Positions 24,052 through 31,166 of a stretch of 37,568 bases of DNA are shown here, in pieces. This stretch comes from Nitrospirota bacterium. GTDB taxonomy: Bacteria > Nitrospirota > Nitrospiria > Nitrospirales > Nitrospiraceae. Numbering within the stretch: the first letter of the stretch is position 1; each line of letters starts with the position of its first letter. The notes beneath the pieces are model-generated. The model had not been told where the DNA came from. It was given only the letters and a program-made list of their open reading frames with translations, and made no database searches. The position numbers and the translations under genes are program-made. Location: NCBI GenBank assembly GCA_028876065.1, contig JAGWTI010000027.1:1-37568 (forward strand). Reading direction: 5' to 3'.

Positions 24052-25410
24052 TCAGGGTCCGCATGCCTCGAGTCGCGTGCGGGAGGCGGCGGGGTCGCCG
24101 AGCGCCGAAGAGGGGCGATGGGCCTGCACCCATCGCCCGAAGGCGATCGCCGCGATCGCGGTGATGAAAAGGATCGCCCCGATGCCGATCACGCTGGGAC
24201 GCTCCCCGAATTCCTGGGTGGTCCATCCGAAGAACGTCATGCCGGCAATGGCGGCCGTCATGGCGCCGGTGGTGTACAGCGCCAGCACGCGGCCGACCAT
24301 CTGTGGGGGGGCGATCTCTTGCAGCACTCCCCAGGCGATCGGCGTCAACGCCCCGACACCGCTCCCGGCCACCGCCATCAGCAGGCCTGCCACCAGGTGG
24401 TCGGAGGCCCACACCAGCCCCCAGAGTGCGGCCCCGCTGATTGCGCTGGATACGGCGATGAGCCGGACCCGTTGGGACAAGCTCCACTCGGTCACCCACA
24501 CGAGCCCGAGGGAAGTCAGCAGCAGGCCGATGCCGAAGGCGGACCACAGGTACCCGACTTCCACCGGGCCCAGGTCCAGCATTTTTCTCCCGAAGACCGG
24601 AAACAGCGTCGTGAAGGCGCTGGTCCCGAACGTGTAGAAGGCGGCGGTCGCGGTGAGCAGCAGGACGATCCGCTGCTCGATCAGTGCGAACCGGAGCCCC
24701 GCCAACAGGTCGCGAATCGCCGTGGTCGTCGGCGCGCCGTCGGCCCGCGGAGGGACGACGGGGGCGAGGCGCACCGGCAGCAGGCAGGCGGCCGAGAACA
24801 GGTAGGTGACGGCATTCACGCAGAGCACGTCCTGCGAACTCAACGCCGCAATGCCCAGCCCGCTCAGCGCGGGGCCCACGATGACTCCCAGGCTCGTGGT
24901 GCTTTGCAGCAGGGCGTTGGCGGCGGTGAACTGGGTCCGTTGCACGATGAGGGGCACGGAGGCGGTCAGGGCCGGGCCGAACACCGCGGTGGCCACGGCG
25001 TGGAGAAAGACCAGCACATACAGACGCTCCACCGTAAAGGTTTCAACCGAGACCCAGCAGGGGATCAGGCCGATGAGCAGGGCCCGTACGACGTCCGTCC
25101 CGATCAGGAGCGGCTTTTTCGGGAGCCGATCCACATACACCCCGATCAGCGGGCCGAAGGCGATGGGCGGAATCGTCTGCAGCAGGCCGATGACCATGGT
25201 TTTCAGGGGGGACCCGGTAATCGAGTACACGAACCAGAGGAGGGCGAGCTTGGAGACTCCGTCCCCGATCTGCGAGATCAGTTGACCCCACCAGACCAGG
25301 GCGAAGTCGCGCGTCAGCAGCCAGCGGGGACGGCTGCGATTGTGCGCGGCTCCGAGGGCGGAGACGCGGTGCGGGTCCCCTTGCGTTCGACCGGACGGAG
25401 GTCTTTCCAT
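24052..25410 (-). CDS. MFS transporter (MFS_3/EntS-like), copy 1
   Basis: The product has 452 residues and about 12 membrane segments. The cytoplasmic loop after helix 2 carries the MFS motif A variant GPLIGVYVDRLPKKPLL. It is a close relative of the transporter at 26381-27658: both have WGQLISQIGDG/SGQVISQIGDG, LLWFVY, VIGLLQTIPP and GVLQE/ALLQE stretches. The family usually exports small molecules such as siderophores or drugs. The N-terminal 25 residues are Arg/His-rich and not shared with copy 2. The start is the only in-frame ATG before the first helix; no strong ribosome binding site is seen. The BON gene ends 33 bp upstream. Confidence 0.88.
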   Translation of the reverse strand: MERPPSGRTQGDPHRVSALGAAHNRSRPRWLLTRDFALVWWGQLISQIGDGVSKLALLWFVYSITGSPLKTMVIGLLQTIPPIAFGPLIGVYVDRLPKKPLLIGTDVVRALLIGLIPCWVSVETFTVERLYVLVFLHAVATAVFGPALTASVPLIVQRTQFTAANALLQSTTSLGVIVGPALSGLGIAALSSQDVLCVNAVTYLFSAACLLPVRLAPVVPPRADGAPTTTAIRDLLAGLRFALIEQRIVLLLTATAAFYTFGTSAFTTLFPVFGRKMLDLGPVEVGYLWSAFGIGLLLTSLGLVWVTEWSLSQRVRLIAVSSAISGAALWGLVWASDHLVAGLLMAVAGSGVGALTPIAWGVLQEIAPPQMVGRVLALYTTGAMTAAIAGMTFFGWTTQEFGERPSVIGIGAILFITAIAAIAFGRWVQAHRPSSALGDPAASRTRLEACGP

Positions 25411-25443
25411 ATCATCGTGTCGCCTGCGCGGACGCGCGCCGGC

Positions 25444-26184
25444 TCAGTCTGCCGCCTCGAGGCGGACTCCGTCGGTGCGTACGGCCTTGACGCCCGGCGT
25501 CTGACGGGCGGCTTCAACCGCTTCGAGGATGATGACCTGGAACCGCGTGCGTCCGCTCAGCGACACCACGCCGTCCTCTGTCTTGACGTCGAACCCGGCC
25601 GCCTCCAGAGTCGTACTCTTTTTGAACCGTTCTTTCACGTATTGGGTGATCGCCTCATCTCGCTTGCGGCTCAAGGCCTGCGGCAGTTCCTTGACGACTT
25701 TCAGCTTGTTCACGACCGATTTGATGCCGTCCACGCGTTGCGCGATCTCGGTGGCCGCCTGTTTGTCCTCCTCGCTGGCGACCGCCCCCGAGAGCACGGC
25801 TTCCTGCCCGCTTAGGTCCACCTCGATCTCATACGGGAAGAGCCGCGGGTCGGTCATCAGGGTCAGCTTGACGGTGAGAATCAACGACCGACCCAACTTG
25901 CCGCCGGGCTCCTGGGGTTTGGGGTCCTGATCTTTCGGTTTGGGAGGACCGGCGTCTTGGCCCTTCGGTTCTTGCGTCTTGGCATCCGAAGTTTTCGGTT
26001 CAGGCGGCTGCGCCTTGGGCTCCTTCAGGGAGTCCTGTGGCTTTGGCTCTGCGGTCTTGGAGGCAGGCCCTTTTATAGGGGGCGGCGCCGGTCCTCCCGC
26101 GTCCTGCGCGGACAAGGGCATGGCCGGCCATAGTGCAACGGTCAGTATCACCCCCAAGGTTGTCGTGATCCGCCGTACGTTCAT
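25444..26184 (-). CDS. Periplasmic double-BON-domain protein
   Basis: The product has 246 residues. A signal peptide (about 1-26, cut after LSA) is followed by a Pro/Lys-rich linker with repeated EPK, PKPQ and DAKTQ words to about residue 95. Two BON domains follow. The first (about 105-165) reads LTLMTDPRLFPYEIEVDLSG, EAVLSGAVASEEDKQAATEI and VDGIKSVVNKLKV. The second (about 175-243) reads ITQYVKERFKKSTTLEAAGF, DGVVSLSGRT and VRTDGVRLE. BON proteins such as OsmY bind the outer membrane or phospholipid and are often induced by osmotic stress. That suits the neighbourhood. AAGGAG about 8 bp upstream supports the ATG. Confidence 0.88.
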   Translation of the reverse strand: MNVRRITTTLGVILTVALWPAMPLSAQDAGGPAPPPIKGPASKTAEPKPQDSLKEPKAQPPEPKTSDAKTQEPKGQDAGPPKPKDQDPKPQEPGGKLGRSLILTVKLTLMTDPRLFPYEIEVDLSGQEAVLSGAVASEEDKQAATEIAQRVDGIKSVVNKLKVVKELPQALSRKRDEAITQYVKERFKKSTTLEAAGFDVKTEDGVVSLSGRTRFQVIILEAVEAARQTPGVKAVRTDGVRLEAAD

Positions 26185-26380
26185 GGGCTCGACTCCTTCT
26201 CCTTCCGTGAGCTATTCCAGGGATGCACGGTGCGCGCTCCCCATCTTGCGTGACGGTCGTGCGGCCGGGCACGCAGCCTGCCCGTAAGGGATCGGTAGAC
26301 AGGAAAGGCCAGGCGGGAGTCCGGGCGCCCATCGGGGCGCGGAGACGGTTCCGCGCCCGTCGTTGTCCGGGGAAGTTTGG
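26185..26380. other. 196-bp spacer between copy-2 MFS and the BON gene
   Basis: No gene is seen. The strong ribosome binding site for the BON gene lies next to its ATG. I found no convincing promoter or hairpin, so the BON gene may be read from upstream. Confidence 0.4.
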
Positions 26381-27658
26381 CTACAGGGCTTGCGTCAGCG
26401 GCACGACCGCGCAACGTCGGCCGAATTGGGCTGCGACAACCGCCGTCCCAATCAGGATCAGGCCGATGCCGACCAGGCTGGCGGCGGGACTGATCCGGTC
26501 CGCCGCCCACCCGAAGCCCGCCATCCCCGCCATGGCGGACGCCATCCCGCCGGTACTGAAGGTGGTGAAGACACGGCCGAGCATGTGTCCGGGGGTCAAT
26601 TCCTGAAGGAGCGCCCACACGACCGGCGTGAACAGGGCCGTGCTTCCTCCGATGACGATGACCAGGACCGTGGCGAGCAGAGGGGTTTCCAGGAGGCTGA
26701 GCCCGCAGACCGCCATGCCGCCGATGGCCATCGAACCGGAAACGATTCTCATCCGGTTGCGGAGGTCGCCTTGTTTGATCCAGGCAAGCCAGGCGGAGGT
26801 CGTCAACATGCCGATCCCGAGAGCCGACCAGAGCCATCCCAGTCCAATGGGGCCGACGCCCAGTAATTCTTTGGCGAACACGGGAAGCACGAAGACAAAG
26901 GCGCTTGCGCCCAGGCTGTAGAGGGTGGCGGTGGCCATGAGGGCGGACACCGTTCTGTGCTGAACGAACACGAACCGGAAGCCGGTCAGGAGGTCATGAG
27001 CCACCGTCTCGACGGGCTCGCTCGCCCCTCCTTCGGTCCGGGTGTTCCGGACCCGGATCGGGATCAGGCACAGCGCCGAGATCAGAAACGTGGCGGCGTC
27101 AACGTACAACACGTTTTGCGAGCCAATGAGCGCGATGCCCAGGCCGCTGACGGCCGGGCCCACCAGTATGCCGATGTTGCTGGTGCTCTGGATCAAGGCG
27201 TTGGCGGCGGTGAGTTGCGCCCGCGAGACGATCAACGGGATGGCCGACGACAGGGCCGGTCCGAAGACCGTCGAGACGACCGACGTCAGGAAGACCAGCA
27301 CGTACAACCGTTCCAGCGTCAGGGCGTCCTGCGCATAGAGGGCCGGGATGAGCAGGATCATCAGGGTGCGAATCAGGTCCACCCAGACCATGACCGGTTT
27401 CTTCGGCAGGCGGTCGAGGTAGACGCCGATCAGCGGGCCGAATATCAGCGGCGGGATGGTCTGGAGGAGGCCGATCACGGCCATTTTCAGGGCCGAACCG
27501 GTGAGCTCGTAGACGAACCAGAGCAAGGCGACCTTGTTCAACCCATCCCCGATCTGAGAGATGACCTGGCCGGAAAAGAGCAGACCGAAGTCCCGGGTCT
27601 TCAATAGTCCCCACCCTGTTTCCTGAGGGCCGGTCTGTGTCGCTGGCGTGTGGTTCAT
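26381..27658 (-). CDS. MFS transporter (MFS_3/EntS-like), copy 2
   Basis: The product has 425 residues and about 12 membrane segments. It carries GPLIGVYLDRLPKKPVMV as its motif A and the same SQIGDGLNKVALLWFVYELT opening helix as copy 1. The two proteins differ through most of the loops, so the duplication is not recent. The gene begins 35 bp after the GT4 gene on the same strand, indicating one operon. The substrate cannot be inferred from sequence; a sugar conjugate, lipid or drug is possible. No strong ribosome binding site is visible before the ATG. Confidence 0.88.
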   Translation of the reverse strand: MNHTPATQTGPQETGWGLLKTRDFGLLFSGQVISQIGDGLNKVALLWFVYELTGSALKMAVIGLLQTIPPLIFGPLIGVYLDRLPKKPVMVWVDLIRTLMILLIPALYAQDALTLERLYVLVFLTSVVSTVFGPALSSAIPLIVSRAQLTAANALIQSTSNIGILVGPAVSGLGIALIGSQNVLYVDAATFLISALCLIPIRVRNTRTEGGASEPVETVAHDLLTGFRFVFVQHRTVSALMATATLYSLGASAFVFVLPVFAKELLGVGPIGLGWLWSALGIGMLTTSAWLAWIKQGDLRNRMRIVSGSMAIGGMAVCGLSLLETPLLATVLVIVIGGSTALFTPVVWALLQELTPGHMLGRVFTTFSTGGMASAMAGMAGFGWAADRISPAASLVGIGLILIGTAVVAAQFGRRCAVVPLTQAL

Positions 27659-27693
27659 AACGGCTGCTGTTCAGGTCGTTCGCGGACCTGTCC

Positions 27694-28782
27694 TCACCCC
27701 ATCAGGGCCGGCATGGCGGTTGTGCGCGGTCCCTGGGAGCGGGCGCGCGAGCCGCTTTCGTCGGCGATCACCTGTTCGTACACCTTGAGATAGTCCTGCA
27801 CCATCCGCTCGACCGTAAACCGCATCTCGAACGCCTGCCGGCACCGGCGCCGATCGATCAACGACACGCGCTCGACGGCGGCGGTCAGGTCTTCCAGGGT
27901 GTCGCAGATAAACCCGGTTTCCCCGTCTTCGATGATCTCCGGAATCGAGCCGCGGCGATAGGCCAGGACCGGCGTTCCACAGGCCAGCGCCTCGATGAAC
28001 ACGATCCCGAACGGTTCAGGCCAGTCATACGGGCAGACCAGAGCGTAGGCGTCGCCGAGAAAGTCGTCTTTTTCTGCGTCGGTGATTTCGCCGATGTACT
28101 CCACCAGCGGGTGATGCATGAGGGGTTCGACCTCGGCGCGGAAGTATTCGCGGTCGGCCGGATCGACTTTCGCCGCGATGCGTAACGGCAGGCCGGTGCG
28201 CTTGGCAATCTCGATCGCATGGTCGGGGCGTTTCTCGGCCGAAATCCGCCCGAGAAACGCAAGATATTTTCCCGGCTGCGGATGGCATGTGTAGAGGTCC
28301 CGGGGGAGCCCATGGTAGACCGTGGCTTGCCAGTTTGCCCAGGTAAGCGGACGCCGCTGGGCGTCGGAGATGGAGACCAGCGGCATTTCCGAGAACTCGC
28401 GAAAGACCGGTTCCAGTTCGGGCAAGTCAAGACGTCCGTGCAGCGTCGTGACGGTGGGGACCGGACAGCGGCGCGAAAGCGGAAACCCGAGGAAGTCCAG
28501 GTGCGAATGGATGATGTCGAAATGGCCGGGTGAGCCGAAAGCGCGCTCCAGCAGGGTCACCAGCGGCGCGTCACGGTTGAAGATGCCGCTGTTCAACCGG
28601 AGGGCTTGGGGGCAGATTGCCTGAAGATGTGCGGTTGTGGCGGAATCTCCGCTGGCGAACAGCGTCACGTCGTGCCCCAGACGAACCAATTCTTCGGTGA
28701 CGTAGGAGACGATCCGCTCCGTGCCCCCGTACAGCCTGGGCGGGACACTTTCCCAAAGCGGTGCAACTTGTGCGATTCTCAT
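27694..28782 (-). CDS. GT4-family glycosyltransferase
   Basis: The product has 362 residues with the GT-B fold of family 4. The N-terminal domain has RIAQVAPLWESVPPRLYGG, EELVRLGHDVTLFASGDS and HSHLDFLGFPLSR. The C-terminal nucleotide-sugar domain has LAFLGRISAEKRPDHAIEIA, LVCPYDWPEPFGIVFIEALA and TPVLAYRRGSIPEIIEDGET: the EX7E motif and sugar-binding loop. It is close to soluble enzymes that act on sugars or on cell-surface glycans. The ATG at 28782 is chosen over one 33 bases upstream because GGAGG (about 28792-28796) precedes it and the fold starts there. A sigma-54-type promoter lies at 28843-28858, so this gene and the ones downstream may be induced by the nearby regulator. Confidence 0.9.
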   Translation of the reverse strand: MRIAQVAPLWESVPPRLYGGTERIVSYVTEELVRLGHDVTLFASGDSATTAHLQAICPQALRLNSGIFNRDAPLVTLLERAFGSPGHFDIIHSHLDFLGFPLSRRCPVPTVTTLHGRLDLPELEPVFREFSEMPLVSISDAQRRPLTWANWQATVYHGLPRDLYTCHPQPGKYLAFLGRISAEKRPDHAIEIAKRTGLPLRIAAKVDPADREYFRAEVEPLMHHPLVEYIGEITDAEKDDFLGDAYALVCPYDWPEPFGIVFIEALACGTPVLAYRRGSIPEIIEDGETGFICDTLEDLTAAVERVSLIDRRRCRQAFEMRFTVERMVQDYLKVYEQVIADESGSRARSQGPRTTAMPALMG

Positions 28783-28842
28783 TCTGTTGTTGCCTCCGAT
28801 AGCCGTGCATGGCAATGCAAGTGGACCATGCTCGGTTTAGAG

Positions 28843-28858
28843 AGCAATTGAGGTGCCG
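28843..28858 (-). promoter_or_regulatory. Sigma-54 -24/-12 promoter for the GT4 gene
   Basis: On the minus strand CGGCACC-TCAA-TTGCT keeps GGCAC and TTGCT, the invariant GG and GC at the right spacing (mismatches at the first and seventh bases of the -24 box). The start would be near 28832, about 50 nt upstream of the ATG. The palindrome at 28945-28957 lies about 120 bp upstream of that start. Confidence 0.55.
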
Positions 28859-28944
28859 AACCAACGCAGAGGGGCATTGAATCCTATCGTATTGATTTCC
28901 AATCGCTTCTTTTATCAATGGTGGAGCAAACCTGCCCGACTTGA

Positions 28945-28957
28945 AGACAACTTGTCT
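28945..28957. promoter_or_regulatory. Palindromic activator site (AGACAA-C-TTGTCT)
   Basis: A perfect palindrome with 6-bp arms around one base. It matches the site at 18601-18613 in 10 of 13 positions, and the differences at the ends are symmetrical. It is well placed to activate the GT4 promoter and possibly the plus-strand promoter as well. Confidence 0.55.
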
Positions 28958-29038
28958 AGATAGGGATCGGTAAACTGTAGGAATTAGCCTGCAATCTCGA
29001 TCGCGCTCGGAAATAAATTTTGTTAAATTACAATAGGT

Positions 29039-29051
29039 TATCAACGATTTG
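29039..29051 (+). promoter_or_regulatory. Candidate IHF site
   Basis: TATCAACGATTTG fits the IHF consensus WATCAA-N4-TTR at every fixed base, and an A+T-rich stretch lies just upstream, as at strong IHF sites. IHF bends DNA to bring activators to sigma-54 polymerase. Its place between two palindromes and two divergent sigma-54 promoters makes sense, but the consensus is short. Confidence 0.4.
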
Positions 29052-29096
29052 CCTGTAGGCATTCATCTGCAATAGTGAGAACAAAATCCAACGGAC

Positions 29097-29125
29097 GGAC
29101 TGTCCTATGAAAGGACAACCTGTCA
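29097..29125. promoter_or_regulatory. Cluster of GGAC/GTCC half-sites
   Basis: GGAC-T-GTCC at 29097-29105 is a perfect palindrome. GGACAA-C-CTGTCA at 29113-29125 keeps one full arm of the RGACAA-N-TTGTCY element and a weaker second arm. The cluster is about 200 bp upstream of the predicted start from the promoter at 29293-29308. Confidence 0.4.
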
Positions 29126-29292
29126 TTCATCGAAATGTCATGTAAAACCAGCTAGTTGTGTAGTTGAACCCCATTCGTTGGCTAAGAAAACGCTTGGAGA
29201 GAGGAAGACGGAGGGGGACGTCGAACTGAGCAAGAATCGCGCAGGCTATTGAAAACTCAACTTTTCTCTGGGTCATGCCAGATAGGCTATTA

Positions 29293-29308
29293 CGGCCCGT
29301 CGTTTGCT
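29293..29308 (+). promoter_or_regulatory. Sigma-54 -24/-12 promoter for the exported OB-like protein (copy 2)
   Basis: CGGCCCG-TCGT-TTGCT keeps the GG and GC with correct spacing and a full TTGCT -12 box. Its -24 box differs from the one at 18425-18431 by one base. The start would be near 29319, about 98 nt before the GTG at 29417. Confidence 0.55.
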
Positions 29309-29416
29309 TCCTATCTTGTTTACCCCCTCCCGAAGTTCCGACATCGGACCTTGCGGGAAAATGGTGATGTCCAACTCTTTGCCAGGAGCGATCATATTGA
29401 ATGCCGAAGGAAGGTT

Positions 29417-29737
29417 GTGAACCTTGCCGGTCTGAAAAAGGTCGTCGCGATGGCGGGCATCGCTCTCGCCCTGCCGGCGCTGTCAGAGGGGACAAGCGCT
29501 GCCGGTCCGTCATCCCTCCCTTCCCCAGGGGCTGTCTCTCAGTCGGTCAAGGGAGAAGTGATGATCGTCACCGATGAGTTTTACGTGGTGCAGGATTCCG
29601 TCGGCAAGGGCATGGTGCAAGTGCTCGTCGGCAAGGCCACCAAACTGGACCGCTCCATCAAAAAGGGAGACACAGTCGAAGCGACGTTGGCGGCGGATGG
29701 TTACGCGGTCTCTATCAAGAAAAAGAAAGCACGGTAG
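29417..29737 (+). CDS. Small exported protein with OB-like domain (copy 2)
   Basis: The product has 106 residues if started at the GTG at 29417, which has AGGAAGG (29408-29414) just upstream. A longer in-frame ATG at 29249 lies ahead of the predicted promoter and adds a stretch without signal-peptide character, so it is rejected. Residues 1-30 form a signal peptide (KKVVAMAGIALALPALSEG). The mature domain has VKGEVMIVTDEFYVVQDSVG, VQVLVGKATKLD and KKGDTVEATLAADGYAVSIK, and ends in a Lys-rich tail. It is a paralog of the 17760-18077 protein and is nearly the same length. The function is unknown; the shared promoter type suggests a stress-induced periplasmic protein. Confidence 0.75.
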   Translation: MNLAGLKKVVAMAGIALALPALSEGTSAAGPSSLPSPGAVSQSVKGEVMIVTDEFYVVQDSVGKGMVQVLVGKATKLDRSIKKGDTVEATLAADGYAVSIKKKKAR

Positions 29738-29857
29738 CGACGGTCTGCCGTTGCATCAGCCGCGGGAGACTTCGGTAGCCGAATCGGAATGGATGGGGGC
29801 GGAATTTCTATACGTGCCACCGTGGAGGAAGGCGCTCGTATTGTCGGCACGCTGACC

Positions 29858-29872
29858 TTCCGGGCCCCGGAA
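29858..29872. repeat. 7-1-7 palindrome upstream of the GpgS-like gene
   Basis: TTCCGGG-C-CCCGGAA is perfect. It may form a hairpin after the exported-protein gene or be an operator for the operon at 29922. There is no T-run, so I do not call it a terminator. Confidence 0.35.
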
Positions 29873-29921
29873 GTGTCCTCGTGCCCCGTCGATTGCTGCA
29901 GGAGGTTTCGAGAAGAACACA

Positions 29922-31166
29922 ATGTCTGACTTTCATCAGAACGGCGTGGTGGCGGTCTTGCACCGGCTGGGGCAGCTGAACCTGGAGCAGTTGGAGGCGG
30001 AACTGCAACGGCACGCGACGGCCAACCCGATCGCCCTGGTGCTGCCGTCGCTGTACTCCGAACTGGAACGTCCGGCGCTGAAAGGCATCATCGAGCATCT
30101 GAAACAGGTGACCTATGTCAGTGAAGTTGTGGTCGCGCTGGGGCAGGCGTCGGCCCTGGAGTTTCGGCGCGCAAAGGAATACTTCAAGGTCTTGCCGCAG
30201 GACGTCCGCCTCGTGTGGGTGGATGGCCCCCGTATCCAGGACATCCTCAAAGGCCTCGTCGAGCACGAAATTGACATCGGTCTTCCGGGGAAAGGGCAGT
30301 CGTGCTGGATCGCCTTCGGGTATGTGCTGTCGCGTCGCCGGAGCAACGTCATTGTCCTGCACGACTGCGATATTCTGAGCTACAACCGTGAGTACCTGGC
30401 CCGGCTCTGCTACCCCATCGCCAACCCGAACCTCGGCTATGAGTTCTGCAAGGGCTATTACAGCCGCGTGACGGACCGTCTGCACGGCCGGGTCACCCGT
30501 CTTCTCATCACGCCGCTGCTCCGCAGCCTCCAGCAGTTGGTGGGAACGCAACCGCTGCTGACGTTCCTCGACGGGTTCCGCTATCCGCTGGCCGGCGAAT
30601 TCGCCATGGTCAAGGATTTGGCCTGGATCAACCGGATTCCCGGCGACTGGGGGCTGGAGGTCGGGGTCCTGGCGGAAGTCTATCGCAATTGCGCGTTGCG
30701 TCGGATCTGCCAGGTGGACATCGCGGACGCCTACGAGCACAAGCATCAGACCCTGTCGGCGGACAACCCGGAGGCGGGGCTTTACAAGATGTGCGTAGAC
30801 ATCACCAAGTCCCTGCTGCGGAACCTGGCGAGCGAGGGTGTGGTGCTGTCGGAGGAACGGCTCAAGACCCTGCGCGCGACCTATCTCCAAGCCGCTCAGG
30901 AAGCCATCCGGCGGTATGAAGACGACGCCGCCATCAACAGCCTGAAATTCGACCGGCACGAGGAGCGGACCGCGGTCGAGGTCTTCTTGAAGGGCATTAA
31001 GCTGGCGTCGGAGGTCTTTCTGAAGGACCCGCTCGGCGTGCCGATGATCTCGAATTGGAGCCGCGTGGCCGCCGCCGTGCCCGATATTTTCGGCCGTCTC
31101 ATCGAGGCGGTCGAAGACGATCACGAATGGGATCCCACGGCCGCCGACGGTCCTCCCCGGCCATGA
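29922..31166 (+). CDS. GpgS-like (GT81-type) glycosyltransferase
   Basis: The product has 414 residues with a GT-A fold. Features are ANPIALVLPSLYSELERPAL, VSEVVVALGQAS, LPGKGQSCWIAFGYVL, the metal-binding region IVLHDCDI at about 145-151 in place of a DXD, GFRYPLAGEFAM, RIPGDWGLEVGVLAEVYRN and DAYEHKHQTLSADNP. This order is that of glucosyl-3-phosphoglycerate synthases, which make the precursor of glucosylglycerate from NDP-glucose and 3-phosphoglycerate. The protein is longer than the usual 320-340 residues, mainly at the C-terminus. Glucosylglycerate synthesis is therefore the likely but unproven role. GGAGG at 29901-29905 is rather far; AGAAG lies closer. The stop overlaps the next start by four bases. 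Confidence 0.7.
   Translation: MSDFHQNGVVAVLHRLGQLNLEQLEAELQRHATANPIALVLPSLYSELERPALKGIIEHLKQVTYVSEVVVALGQASALEFRRAKEYFKVLPQDVRLVWVDGPRIQDILKGLVEHEIDIGLPGKGQSCWIAFGYVLSRRRSNVIVLHDCDILSYNREYLARLCYPIANPNLGYEFCKGYYSRVTDRLHGRVTRLLITPLLRSLQQLVGTQPLLTFLDGFRYPLAGEFAMVKDLAWINRIPGDWGLEVGVLAEVYRNCALRRICQVDIADAYEHKHQTLSADNPEAGLYKMCVDITKSLLRNLASEGVVLSEERLKTLRATYLQAAQEAIRRYEDDAAINSLKFDRHEERTAVEVFLKGIKLASEVFLKDPLGVPMISNWSRVAAAVPDIFGRLIEAVEDDHEWDPTAADGPPRP

Larger units (their letters stand above)
28783..29416. other. 634-bp A+T-rich divergent regulatory spacer
   Basis: The spacer separates the GT4 gene (minus) from the small exported protein gene (plus). Its base composition is visibly richer in A+T than the rest of the window, especially about 28880-29160. 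No convincing gene is present; a 163-residue minus-strand frame is mostly spacer and has no family likeness. It contains two outward sigma-54-type promoters (28843-28858 and 29293-29308), palindromes at 28945-28957 and 29097-29125, and an IHF-type site at 29039-29051. Confidence 0.75.

Noticed and set aside
23945-24547. Upstream extension of the debranching enzyme frame
   Set aside because: It overlaps the end of the MFS gene out of frame; the enzyme homology starts shortly after the ATG at 23944.
28571-29062. 163-codon minus-strand frame in the divergent spacer
   Set aside because: It runs across the GT4 promoter and overlaps the GT4 gene in another frame; no family likeness.
29249-29416. 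Longer N-terminus for the second OB-like exported protein
   Set aside because: It begins upstream of the predicted promoter and puts the signal peptide inside the protein; the GTG at 29417 has a strong ribosome binding site.
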